Below, piece after piece: positions 33,584 through 45,540 of a stretch of DNA of 64,000 nucleotides. A program made the position numbers and the translations under genes. Below the pieces are notes generated by a model, which saw only the letters and a program-made list of their open reading frames with translations, was not told the DNA's origin and did no database searches. Position 1 is the first letter of the stretch, and every line of letters starts with the position of its first letter. Origin of the DNA: Mercurialis annua. Its lineage: Eukaryota; Streptophyta; Magnoliopsida; Malpighiales; Euphorbiaceae. The DNA lies in contig NC_065572.1 of assembly GCF_937616625.2 (NCBI RefSeq), positions 69,624,653 to 69,688,652 of the forward strand, read 5' to 3'.

Positions 33584-33833
33584 CTCCCTCCGTCCCATTT
33601 AAGAAGTCTCATATTCTATTTTGGGATGTCCCATTTAAAAAGTCCTATTACTATTTTTAGAATAGTTTTCCATTGAATATCCCATTTTACCCTATTTTAA
33701 AAGAGCTCTATGGAAAATTCCACTATCATTATTAGGGGCAAAACATGAAAAAACATGAAAAGACAAGAATAATTAATGTTTTCTTAATCTGTGTGTAAAG
33801 TCAAATGGGACTTCTAAAGTGGGACGGAGGGAG
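33584..33833. mobile_element. Stowaway MITE, TSD TA
   Basis: A 250-bp element with the standard plant Tc1/mariner end CTCCCTCCGTCCCA and its complement TGGGACGGAGGGAG, flanked by TA at 33582-33583 and 33834-33835. Confidence 0.95.
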
Positions 33834-34338
33834 TATCATTTTTATTAAAACTATATAATTTGGTCAATGATAGAAAATAATGAATATGTATTGTTCATAT
33901 CAATTTTTAAAAAATAATATTAATATTTTTTAAATATTTGACAAATTCATATAATTTTTATTAAAATATATAAGTAATTTTGTTTTTATCTAAATTGATA
34001 ATTAATATATATAGACTAATATTTTTAATCAATATTATTTAATTTTATAAAATAATTTTAATGTTTAGTAATTCAAAGTTAATACGAATATAATAATCAA
34101 ATTAAAAATAGAATAATATATATCTATAATTTCGGTTCTTCGGGTGTAAGTTTGGTACTTCGATTCGGTACAGTTCGGTTTGGTTTTCGGTACGGTTATT
34201 TATAAAAGATCCAAAATCGTACTAATAAAAGTTTCGGTACAATTCGGTTCGAGAAAAGTCAATGGTTATCGGATATTTTTTAGCCCTGGATATTTTTGGT
34301 TCGGTTTTGGAAATATCCAGAATCCGTGCATACCCCTA

Positions 34339-36600
34339 TAAAGAACTAACAAATAAATCTAATGGATCTGCTAATTAAAGGAATTAAGCAGGTGAAAAAG
34401 GAAATAAGTAAGCAGTCATGAGTAGAGGAAGCATGTAATTTATAAATCGATATAAGAAAGCAGGCATATTAATAAATCGAATGGTTAGCCAAATTGAATA
34501 GAGGAAGCAGGTAATTTGGCCACAATTAACGAATTTGGATGACCATTAAGTTTCTTTAAACACGTCAAGTCACCTTAGACAGTGTCTCGTTGGAGACATT
34601 TTATATCTTATTCGAAACACTGTTATAAAAAAACGAGGACAAAGCTAAATCTATTTCCTTAAAGATATCAAATATCAAATTTCCGTTCGAGGTACGAGAA
34701 AAAATAATAGAAGATTAAATTATTTTTAAAGGAAGCAGCTCTGGTCAAATTTGAAAAATTTAGAAAAAAAACTCTAACAAACGACATCTCTGCAAAGGAT
34801 CTCCTAAAATCACCAAGACAACGTCCGTGATTGTCAAATCGGAGATACTATCTTATTATCAACAAAATACCGATCACGATAAGTCTTTCCTTCTTAAATC
34901 TATTTATTTTTTTATCGGTTATTTATTTTGATTTCAAAATCAAAAAGAAAATAAATTAGTATTTTAGTTTAAATTTCACTTTTCTATGGTTTTAGTGCAT
35001 AATTATGCTTTTAAATTGAAATTTGATAAATATACTACATAATTGGAAAAAGTCTACAAAAATAATGGACCACGGCAACCAAAAAGAGGCTTGGTCTAAT
35101 AAGGCTCAATCAAAAAGAAGAAATCAAAAGAAACACCAAAAAAAAACTCTCAAAAACCAGCGAACAACGCCCGAGAGGCAAAGAGCGAAGTAGCTCGATA
35201 GGCGAAGCCAAAGGCGAAACAAATATATTAATGAAGAGGAAGTTCTGATCAGGAGCGAAATAGGAGAAAAAGTTGCAAAAAGCTGCAAAGTCAATAAATT
35301 GTCCAAGAGAATAAAATTAAAAGCCTAATGTCGTGATGGATCAAATCACAAGGTTGATTGAAAACTAAGACATAAACATGAAGAAAGACAAACAATTGGC
35401 AGGAGCAAATAACTCAAATCTAATAATTACAAAAAGAAGAGATAATCCAGAAAAAGAAAATAAAGCGAGAGATGGTGGCAATGGGACTCATGCAAGGAAT
35501 AAAAGAACATAGGAAGCACAACAAAATCGGTGGCAAACAAAGCAAAAAACCTAAATGTTGAAGGAAGAGAAAGGAAATCAAAGAAATTTTACCCAGACAA
35601 GAATGAAAATGGAAAAATAAATCAATGAAAAAAACACCACTCGAAATAATAGAGAGCGAAACGATGCAAAAATGAAGAAAAAACTCAAGCAAAACAGACG
35701 AATAAATGAAAAAGGAAGAAGATCGCAAAAAGCACAATCAAACAAAGTAGGCTAATAATTACCCATGACCCCTAACTTTAGGGGTACCTTACGACAAACC
35801 CCCTGATCTAAAACAACAATCAGTAAACCCCCTGATCTTTGGGACGACGCTTGCTAAACCCCTTTTGAACGAAAATACCCCTGACGCTGTCTTTTTTGGT
35901 CAACTGACATTTAAAAAATTCTGACGGCGTCATGTGTTAGTTGACACGTCATCAAAACACAAAAAAAAATTAAAATACCCAAAACACCCTAAATTACCCA
36001 CAACCCAAACCACTCAAACCAAATCAAAATTCAACCACCCAAACCAGCCATTCGAACCCTAACCACCACCCCACCCAACACCCGCCCCGCCCAATTTCGG
36101 TCGTCATCTCAGCTTTTTGACAGCGTTCATCTTCTCAAATGGATCTGAGAAGACGAACGCTTTGTCGTCTTCTCAGAGATCTGAGAAGACGCGTCGTTTT
36201 CTCAAATCCATTATTGAAACAGTTAAAATAGAGAGGTGGTCTTCTTCCGGCAAGGGCGCCCATATCGCTTCTGCTCTGACATCGTATTCTTGTACTTGTT
36301 AAATACTGATAAAATTTCTAAATGGATAGCACAACTTTTATAGTCCCAACTGAGCTTTTTGAGGCGATATTTAGGTCAATTTTTCACGGAGTTTTGGAGA
36401 AATTAGGGTAAATTAAAAAGGAATCATCGGAATTGCGATAATGCTGATTATGAAGGAGGATGGAAGACGGTGATGAATTCCGGCAAGAGGCGAGGAAAAC
36501 ACTGTGTTGACAATGGCGGCGGTAGAGAGAGTGGAGTTGCTTTTGGAAAAAGGAATAGTAACAGGTGGAGCTAGTTCTTGTATTGGAAAAGGGAATAGTG
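34339..36600. other. Gene-free tract: retrotransposon remains, one MULE-like end, unknown DNA
   Basis: 34347-35750 continues the broken LTR element or unknown repeat; it is strongly purine-rich on the plus strand (35040-35740), with no recognisable gag or pol. 35755-35960 is one end of a foldback element (repeated AAACCCCCTGATCT, then GACGGCGTCA), without its mate. 36100-36210 has repeated GATCTGAGAAGACG motifs forming an inverted repeat around AGATCT. 36210-36600 holds nothing I recognise. Confidence 0.4.
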
Positions 36601-36785
36601 ACAGAATTCGGAAGCAGCGTCAGGATGCTACACAAGAATAAAATCCTTAGTCAAGAAGTAACAAGAGAGACGGAGATGTGATTGCATACCCAGTTCCTGA
36701 GTGCATGTGCAAACACAACACACCACTTTTTTGAGCTAATCAAATGTACAAAGATACTCTGTTATAAGAAGTAGACAAGAAAGAG
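36601..36785. other. Relic of DNA downstream of the O-fucosyltransferase fragment
   Basis: Closely matches the complement of 54870-55045, beside the O-fucosyltransferase fragment at 55081, and continues at 38449-38530 beyond a hAT-type insertion. It marks the left edge of unit 2 and shows that the same junction flanks FB4 and FB5. Confidence 0.7.
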
Positions 36786-38440
36786 TAGGGGTGAGCTCGG
36801 TTCGGTTCCGTATGGAAAAGCCGAACCCGAACCAAACCACCCCTATTAAACCAAAACCAAACACCCCTACTTCGGTTCACAGATTTTTCGGTTCGGTAAA
36901 ACGAAAATATCAGTTTTTTCGGTTTGGTTCGGTCGGTTCACCAGAAAAAAGAAAAACAATTTTTTTTAAATTGAACTCAAATTAAAATATACATAACAGC
37001 ATAAATGAGAAGTTAATTACATTAAACGATTTTATATGAATTGTTTTACATTTTAATTTAATATTTAAAACTAAAATAATCAATCATAAATCACCAGCAA
37101 TAATTCTTCTGCTCCTGCAAAAAAAATGGAATAGGGTTTAATTAAAACTAACAATCAAAATACAAAAACAAGATCAATTAAATTCTTAGATCCATGAAAA
37201 TACCTTGAAAAAAAAACCATCGGTGGATGTAAGTGGCCGTTGATAGCAACCGGAGTGGTAAAGGCTCTAACAGCGGTAGCGGTGGCGGGCGGAGCGCAAA
37301 AGACCGGCGACAACTTACCAGAGGAGAGGATGAGCATCTCGTAGTGGTGTCTGGTGAGCATCTTAGTAAAAATGGATTTTAGATGAGAAATATTAGGTTT
37401 ATTTGACTTGATTTATGTTTGATAAAGAAGAAAGATTGATATATTGGGAAAGAAAATAAGAGAGGAAAAAATGGGTAAGGGTTTGGTAAGACCATCTCCA
37501 AGGGAAGTTATCAAAATGGGAATTGATGACTCCCCATCTCCAAGGGAGTCACCAAAATGCATTTTGGTGACTCCCTCACACTCTCTTTCATCAAAAATGG
37601 TGAAGGAATTTTTCCTTCACCATTTCAATTTTTGAATATAATAATATGGTTAATTTACATTTTAATACATATAATTTATAGTTTTATTTAATTAATTACT
37701 TACTTATTAAATAATTTAACGAGACAATGATATAATTTTAGTTTTTATGTTGTGTTAATTTAAATAAATTAATGTAATGTTTATATTAGTTTTTTTATTA
37801 TGTTAATTTAAATAAATTAATATAATGTTCATTTTAAATAATTTTAATATAAATTAAATTTTATAAAATATTCATAATTAAAAAAATATATAGCAATTTA
37901 TTTTTAAAAATATGAATAATATTATAATTCGTACGAATATGAGCATAAATTAGTTTGTGGGTGTAATTGGTAAAAAGTGTATAAAATGTTAAGAATTAAA
38001 AATGATTATTATATTAAAAAGTAAAAAAGTAGTTTTTTTGGTGAGGAATTTGGTGATGACCATTGGAGTGGATTTGGTGAAAATTCACCAAATTGAAAAA
38101 TGGTGAGGGAAAAATGGTGACTTCCCTTGGAGATGCCCTTAGGGAAAAATGGTAAGGGAGAGGAGATGAGGCGGCAGCAGTTATGGAAAATTAGGGTTTT
38201 TGGTTTTAAAGGGGGTATATATAGTATTGTGTATAAATGTCTAAAAGAACCCTCATAATTTATTTCGGTTTTTTCGATTCGGTTCGGTCACCGAACCTAA
38301 AAACCAAATTAAAACCGAAAACCGAAAATTTTATAAATTTTAAACCAAACTAAAACATATTAACCACTATTTTTTTCGGTTCGGTTTTTTTGGTCCAATT
38401 CGGTTTGGTTAAACGATTTGGTTCGGTTTTTGCTCCCCTA
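36786..38440. mobile_element. hAT-like element, TSD AGAAAGAG, with nested MITE
   Basis: Ends TAGGGGTGAGCTCGG and TTTTTGCTCCCCTA, flanked by a perfect 8-bp AGAAAGAG at 36778-36785 and 38441-38448. The interior is rich in CGGTTCGG. No transposase. A Tourist-like MITE lies inside at 37490-38138. Confidence 0.85.
37490..38138. mobile_element. Tourist-like MITE
   Basis: Ends GACCATCTCCAAGGGAAGT and CTTCCCTTGGAGATGCCC, with interior repeats of TGGTGA and AATTTGGTGA. Flanks are TAA on the left and TTA on the right, compatible with one altered TWA duplication. Non-coding. Confidence 0.7.
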
Positions 38441-39085
38441 AGAAAGAGACAAAGTCCCACATACCATTGTATTAAAAAATCTCAACCAGAAATCCCCACA
38501 GAGTATTTGACTTCATAGATTTTGAAAATAGATGGATGCCTTATCATACATGTATGGATATCATATCAGAGCTCTTACTGCTGCAGTTATCACCTTCATT
38601 ACCAGTCATAAATCTGCAAGCATCTAAACTGCAAAAATACTCCGTTTCATCTCTAATTCCTCTAGGCAGTGCGTCTTCAGCTTCAAAGCAAGCGATAAAA
38701 CCTAAAAAAATGAAATCAGAAAACTGAATGTGAAAAATAAATCATTCAAAGATGTTTAACAAATCAAAGAAAGATGACTCATTACCAAACAAATATTATA
38801 AACAGGACTAGTCTAAAGTTTAACAGAAATGTTCCCCTGAAATTATATTGGGAGATCTTGGGTTGGTGAATATCTATCAGTATAAGAGACAAAACAAGAG
38901 CATATGATATCAATGCGCAATTTTCGATCATGTCTCCGACTCTTTGTGTCTTTTATTTTCAGTATAATTGTATATACAAATTACTAAAGCCAGTCTTCAA
39001 TAAGTCGACACCAAAACTGTCATAATGGGACCAATACACTAGTTGAATAAACCAAAACAATTTAATGACACCGAAATGTACATAC

Positions 39086-40222
39086 CTAAATCAATGAAGA
39101 TTGAGGAGGGTGCTTGGTGAAGTCCTTGAGAACAATAAAGCTGGGAGTGTAAAGGAAGACAAAATGTTTGCCTCCGAATATTAATCTGCCTTTGACCATT
39201 TTAAAGATGACTTCCAATTTTCCATCTTGAAGATTATAACTGAGGAGCATAGTAGGGAATCCAAGAAATACAATATCAGCACTTGGATGAATAGCATAGG
39301 GCATAAAATTTGTAGAGATACCATCCTTGCACAGTTCTCTAACTTGGGGACTTAAAGACATCAAATGACTAATTGAAAGACAGTGCTTCAATCTCCAAAA
39401 ACAGTTCTCAAGAATCCAAAAACAAAACTTGGATTTGGAAGAATCATGATTGGCATAATATAATTGCCCTTTGGAAAGGCCAATAAAGCCAAACTTGTAT
39501 TTAGAATAAGCAACAGGCAGCTGAATGGCCTTAGCAATAAGATTGTCCAAGTCAAAACAAAGGAGATACTCCGACATAGATTGCATGTATAGCTTTCCAT
39601 TCAAATAAACAGTGCGCACAATGTACTCAACAGAACTAAAAACCGATTGTTCAATGCGTAACTTTTGCTTCACCCAGTTTCCAGTGGCTGAAGAGAATAC
39701 ATCGAGATCTATAAAGCCACAACCGGCCTTTAAATCAGGAAACCGGATAATTTTGTAGTGTGGCGACATGAAATTTTCAAAAACAAGCGAAGCAACATAA
39801 GATCTATATTTGCGTTGGACATAAGGAACAGCAATGCACTGCTTGGTAGTTGGGTTGCAGACGTAATAGCGACCATCAGCTGAAAAAAATAAAAGCAAGC
39901 CGTTGCAAGCATCATGCAGTTTAAAGGGTCTGTGTGGTAAGAGTACAGTACAAGATCTGAGAAAACCTGAACAATTGTTATCACAATAACGACCTTGTGG
40001 ATAAGAAACATAGGCTCTATCATAAACGGAAGTTTTTTTGCATACAAAAATGAACAAAAAACCAGAAGGGATAGCGGATGAAATGCGAGAGATGTTGGGG
40101 GCACAAACATTAGAGATGAGGTTGTACCAGCCTTTTGAAACCCTCTTACATTGCATCAGACTCTTCACCGGAAGTCTACACAGAATTTCAACTACTAAAT
40201 CCTCGCTTAGTCTATCATCCAT
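39086..40222 (-). CDS. F-box protein FB4
   Basis: 378 residues, the most diverged of the four full-length copies, yet with no indel. The F-box is at residues 1-45 (SEDLVVEILCRLPVKSLMQ). The F-box-associated region carries FKLHDACNGLLLFF, DLKAGCGFIDLDV, SSVEYIVRTVYL and KHFVFLYTP as private changes. Expected role: SCF adaptor with unknown substrate. The stop codon again abuts GTATGT. It forms the minus half of unit 2, head to head with FB5, with the O-fucosyltransferase and MULE fragments between. Confidence 0.85.
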   Translation of the reverse strand: MDDRLSEDLVVEILCRLPVKSLMQCKRVSKGWYNLISNVCAPNISRISSAIPSGFLFIFVCKKTSVYDRAYVSYPQGRYCDNNCSGFLRSCTVLLPHRPFKLHDACNGLLLFFSADGRYYVCNPTTKQCIAVPYVQRKYRSYVASLVFENFMSPHYKIIRFPDLKAGCGFIDLDVFSSATGNWVKQKLRIEQSVFSSVEYIVRTVYLNGKLYMQSMSEYLLCFDLDNLIAKAIQLPVAYSKYKFGFIGLSKGQLYYANHDSSKSKFCFWILENCFWRLKHCLSISHLMSLSPQVRELCKDGISTNFMPYAIHPSADIVFLGFPTMLLSYNLQDGKLEVIFKMVKGRLIFGGKHFVFLYTPSFIVLKDFTKHPPQSSLI

Positions 40223-42540
40223 TATTTTTTACTCAACGAAAAACATACATACTTAGGATATTAAATAAGGACACAGGGAATCCATATAGCACAAGGATTA
40301 AGAATACATATAGTTTCCTAAATGGAAAAGGAACAGACTTTATTCTCTAATTTAACTAAGAAGGAAATTAATTTACATAATCATGATGGGAAGATACCTA
40401 ATTCTCTGAATTGGGGAAATTGACAAGGAAAAGACTTCAACCCAATTGAAAGAAACAAGGGTTTGGCATGGAATAAAATTAAAAAAGATAATAAGTTATA
40501 AGTTATAAGAGGAATTCAGGCAGCATCGCCCCATCAAAAACATCCAAACTTTACTCTTTCCAAATTCAGTTTCGCACCTCGTCGTCGTTGGGAGAGGGAT
40601 GAAGCAGCAACCATAATTTCTCTCTTTCCCTTGTAATTTTGGGTAGAATAATAAACTAGGCTTAAAAAACTAAGTCAAAAGGTACAATAAAACACTTGTA
40701 ATTTTCATAAATGTACAGATCAACTCTTTTACTTTTAATGGTTATAATAAAGTTTTTTTTTTTTATTTTCAAATATAACAAATAACCCCTTTCTTTCAAC
40801 ACAATTAGAAACATTCGTGAATGACTGACACGTCTTTCATAATCATATAAAAAAAATTAAAAATAATTTTAATGTTTAAAATATTTATCAAAAGTCTGAG
40901 GGGGTAAGTGTCCCAAAAGTTAACTAAAAGAGCTTATTTGTTTAATATTTTTAAAACAACGAGGGTTTAATTGTTTAATTTTAAAATATGAGGGTTTGAT
41001 TTTGTCAAAAAATAATAGGGCTGATTTGTACTTTTGAGAAAAGTCAAGGGTTTTTTTTGTACATTATGTCATAAACTAATAAAAACTACATATTAATAAT
41101 TTTAACAAATTAATATAAATATTTTATTCAAATTTGTAATTTTTATTTAGCTAAGTATTTTATATGAGTTGGATAACTTATTTATTAAAAATTTAAATAT
41201 AAATAAAATATTAAATGGCTAAAAAGATAAAAAAAAAAATTAAGTAGGCATAAACTTAAACTTCAAAAACATATCTATCAAACTTCTATTCAAAAGATAA
41301 ACAAATTAATTCGCAAATGCCGAATATCTTTGATGATGCAATATCATGCGTGAATATCCTTCACAATCACCAATTCTTCTGAAATAGAGAACGCTCGTTG
41401 AACAAGCGCATGCGGGTTCTTTTATCACTTCTACTGGTCGTGTGCTTGCGCATTGCGTGAAATCAATAAAATGTTTATTTTTTCATATTACCAGTTAGAT
41501 GATTTGATAAAATAAATGAATAGTGATTTTTTGAAAAGAATATGGTAAAATATATAATACCATTTACTTCATATACAAGTTATTATTATCACATTTCACA
41601 TTTTTTTCGATTTAGGCACAATTTGAAAAAATGTGTTACAACAATATTTATAAATTTTTTTAGAAAATGGTTAGTGGTTTTTGTGTGAGCGTTCCAGAAA
41701 TTATACAAATTAGAGATTTTAAAATTAAATCAAGCGAATATAGCAGTTTTTAATGTAATCTTTCGAATATCCGAATTGTATCCCAACCTCTTATTTGTGA
41801 AAAAAGAAGAAGTTTTTAAAGGATCTTAAAAAACCCTTAAGAATTCTTAAATAAATCTACTAATATCATTTAAAATTAAAAAAAGAGCTTTTGTATTTGA
41901 AAAAAATTTAAATTGACACCATAATTATTGTATAAAAAATAATGTTGAAAAACAAAATTAAACTAAGAAAAACGTGAATTGCAGTACATATAAATTCACG
42001 GAACAAAAATTTTTTAGGTAGACTCAATTCACCACGTCATCCGTAGACTAAGTCTATCGCATTACGACATGTCATTAAAATGATGGTAATCTTGTAAATT
42101 CATTTGTTATTTATTTACACATTTGAATAGGAAAATTACAAGATTGTCAACATTTTAATGACGTCTCTTACAGAACCAATGATTTTGACTTTGCTTTATC
42201 TTTGAAAGTTTTTGAGTTCTTTGTTGATTTTGTTGGGATTAATCATTATCTTATTTTACTTTTATAACATTTCCTCATAAAAATGCCAGATTCTTCTTCT
42301 CAACTGCCTACATTTTCCAATTTTTTCCTTTTATAAAAAAACTAACATTTTAATAAATTATCATTGTACGTGTTAAAATTAAAGATCATGGCCTCATGCA
42401 AATTATAAATCATGTGTTATTTAGTTCTATTGAACTTCTGAATTTTTTAAATTTTGATGTAAATAATGTCCTCTATATATGAATAGTAATAGTAAAGTCA
42501 TTATACAAATATTATCTTAACCAAAATTAAATCCAACTCA
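40223..42540 (-). other. FB4 upstream region and duplicated non-coding DNA
   Basis: 40223-40660 is leader/promoter shared with FB1, FB3 and FB5. About 40668-41085 is the foldback MITE also in FB1. 41085-42084 matches 13545-14479. 42085-42540 is AT-rich DNA that unit 1 lost in the filler-bearing deletion. No gene seen. Confidence 0.55.
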
Positions 42541-45447
42541 TAAATTATCTTTTTCTTCAATATCTTTTATCATCTTTTTCTTCAAGATCTTTATCGGATG
42601 TGGAAGATGACAAGCTTGGAATGTCCAAGAGTGTGATGGTGCCGTTATCGGCGTGTGAACGGAGCGGGGTTCGGGGGCCGCTCACCCAAAGCTTATGGCT
42701 GACTTCTCGATCTGGAAATGGTTTGAAAAATGGAGTCGGCACCTAGTTCAACTAGGAAATGCCTTTTAACCAATTAGATAGCCTTACTCGCCTCCGGTAA
42801 GACTATCGAGCATCGGACCAAAGACAAGGGTTCGTGGACCTTCCCGAGTCTCTTGTGCTTGGCTTATCAGTTACCGGCTTTATTTACTGGACATATTCGT
42901 ATTATATCTCATCTCGACAATATATGCAGTTCACAAGATATGAAAGCTGTAAATAAACAGTGATGAAAGCAGTAAACACGTTTGACGCGCATATGACTCA
43001 ATCTGGACTAGCATTTGAGGCAATTAGCAGGTACTCCTAAGCATACATCTAATCTTAGAGGTTTCTAGCAAATAACATAAGTCTGGCTGGTCTGGATATT
43101 TTACATGTACAAAGCCTAAATACAGATGTATAAATGTGATTGATTTATTTTATTAGGTGATCTTGAAAAACCTATACAACCATTTACTGCATTTTCGCTT
43201 TAGTTTTACGATGTCTAAGTGATGAGCTGGAATTGCATTAATGGGCCAATTTTAGGTGATTAGTCCTTTAACCAGTTATTATTTGATTTGGATGCTTTTG
43301 GAAAGCGATAAACAATATGAGCATACACAAGGGCAGTTGGACATACATACAAGGTTAGGAATACTTTTAAACCTCGTTGACTTTGAGTGTCTGGCACTCG
43401 CGCGGGTTTTGAGCATTGGTCTGGCCGGAATGGGCTCTCGGTCAAATCATGGAATTTGACTGTGTCGTCGATACAAATCCACTGGTTTAAACCGGAGTTG
43501 ATTCAGAGTCCGGTTGAACCCGAATATTGGTCTGGAAGTTACTGGTCAAGTCGGATCTGATTCGATGGGCCCGGTTGACTGGGCAGATTACAATAACGGG
43601 CTTCGAGGCCCTAAAAACATCGGGTTAAGGCTATTTACTATTACAAACAGGTCCTACAACTAAAAAAATATTTTTGGAATCAAACTGAGCCTAATTCGGA
43701 ACCCGGATGAGCCCGAAGACGCGTATAGAAGTTTGGATCGAAGCTAGAAGGATTTGGAAAGTGATTCTGAGAAGATGAGGATGAAGAACACGACGCCGGC
43801 AGGTTGGTGTGGCGGCGGCGCCAACTTATTCTGGCAGCGTCGCCGGTTTCAGTGGCAGCGGCACCGGTTCGTCGGCAGGTTCAGAGCTCGTATTGTTTTG
43901 CTTCGTTCTCACTCGTTTCAACTCCGTTTTTCATGAAAAAGTAGTTAAAAGCGCATAAAATCGAACAAGGAATTCAAAAACCACATAATCGGAGTGTTTA
44001 AATCTCATCTAGGCAAAAAGTTATTTATTGACAGCACGTACGTTTTTCAAATTTTCATATCAAAACAAGCTAAAATCTCCTAGAAACATGATTTCCAAGA
44101 GCTATAGATTAACCGGGTTTATGTATTTGAGTTTTAACATGATTAATTACATAAATTTAACATGTCTATCATCGAATTTCGTGGCAATTTATTGAAAGCA
44201 TCGATTTAGTTAACATGACAATTTTAATGGAAAAAGTATTGAAACTATCCAAACATGCATCATAAGCACATAATTACAGCAATCATGACAATTTTACACA
44301 TATTTATGGCAAAAGAACATAATAAGAGGATCCTCAGAATTACCGGTCTGAGTCCTTGGCTCGTTTGCCAACGAAGTTGATGTGGAATCCGGCTTCGAAT
44401 CTGGTGCTTGCGCTGCGTTCTTGGAGAATTACCACGTACTAGGGTGTTTCAAGACTGGATTTGTGTGTGTGTGTGTGTTGTGATTTCGGGTTTGCTATTC
44501 TAGGGTGGTGGCCTGAATTCTGCTTAGTATTTTCTAGGGTTTGTGTGCCACCGTGTCTAATTTCTAGGGTTTGTGTGTCACCGTGTATGATTTCTAGGGT
44601 TTGTGTGCCACCGTCAGCCAGGCTGGCTTAAGGCTGTATTTATAGTGATTAGAGGTGACCTAAGATCTCCTAGAATCTTCTAGAACATTCTAGAATATTC
44701 TAGGATGAAAGTGTGTGAAGTGATAAGTTATTAAGTGTTGAGATTAGCCTTAAACTTTATCTTTTTAATTAAATTCGGATTTAAATTGATGGCTAAGTAA
44801 TAAATTGTTAAAAGTGCATTTTGGTGTCCGAAAGTGTTAAAAAAGGTTGCTCGAGCCCTATATGTTTGGTTAAGGTCAATTTCAGTCCATCAAACTTGGA
44901 AATTGGCCTCATAAACTTTTAAAATATGGCAATTAGTCCATTTTCTAAACTTACATTACAACTTCTTTGAATTTTTATGGGCTATTTACGCCTAATTTTG
45001 TTTTAATCCTCCAAGTTTGCAACTGTGCACAGATTACGCCTACTTAGATTCCAGCAAGCAAATCGAAAGCTCGTCACCCGAACAGATTTCTCTGGAAATC
45101 ATCATTGGCCGCTTCAGCTCCTTATCACTGTTTACCTGTCCAAAAAATAGGTGTCTACACGGTGCACGGGATTAGTGGGAATGTGTCTAAGGAGGATAGT
45201 AGAAGTTTTGGGATCAGCGTGATGTGAAAGGGTATAATACTTGTTTGGATTTTTGTATCAATTATCGGAAGGAATCTTCGAGAATTTTTTAGGAGAAGAG
45301 AAGATTCTTGGTTGTTGTTGCTTCAGGTGGAGTGAATCAACAGAGAGCTCAGATTGTTGACGCGGTTGTCATTACTAGAACTCTTAAAGCTACCATGGTT
45401 TTGCCTGTTTTGCAGGTTAATCTCATATGGGAAGATGATAGGTAATA
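42541..45447 (+). pseudogene. O-fucosyltransferase-like fragment, unit 2, split by a solo LTR
   Basis: The 5' part (42541-42653) encodes SFIIFFFKIF... and MSKSVMVPLSA, and the 3' part (45165-45447) encodes GISGNVSKED, then CINYRKESSRIF, VVASGGVNQQR, TRTLKATMVLPVL and QVNLIWEDD. The two are joined in 55081-55560, where no LTR is present. A stop before CINYR and the lack of downstream exons make this a pseudogene. Confidence 0.8.
42654..45159 (-). mobile_element. Solo LTR, TGTAGACACC type, TSD CGGCG/CGGTG
   Basis: On the minus strand it runs from TGTAGACACCTATTTT (45159) to CTCCGTTCACA (42654). Target copies are CGGCG (42649-42653) and CGGTG (45160-45164); unit 1 still has CGGCG on its right side. 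TATA box at 44645-44637 (CTATAAATA). It inserted in the O-fucosyltransferase fragment before the units duplicated. The TGTAGACACC start is seen in Ty3/gypsy LTRs; clade not determined. A roughly 33-bp tandem repeat lies at 44525-44612. Confidence 0.85.
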
Positions 45448-45540
45448 TAAAAAATATGTTTTGATGGTTGATTATTTACTTTCTTTGAAGATTGATTATT
45501 GATTAGCTTCTGGTTCATGTTTTGCAGGTTAATCTCATAT

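Larger units (their letters stand above)
30135..34338. mobile_element. hAT-like element (CGGTTCGG-rich) holding nested insertions
   Basis: Termini TAGGGGTGAGCA and TGCATACCCCTA, flanked by related octamers TTAAAAAC (30127-30134) and TAAAGAAC (34339-34346), 6 of 8 identical. Its own sequence is only about 0.9 kb; the rest is a MULE MITE (30339-33364), which contains solo LTR 2, plus a Stowaway MITE. No transposase is visible. Similar ends occur at 36786-38440 and 23872-24338. Confidence 0.7.
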
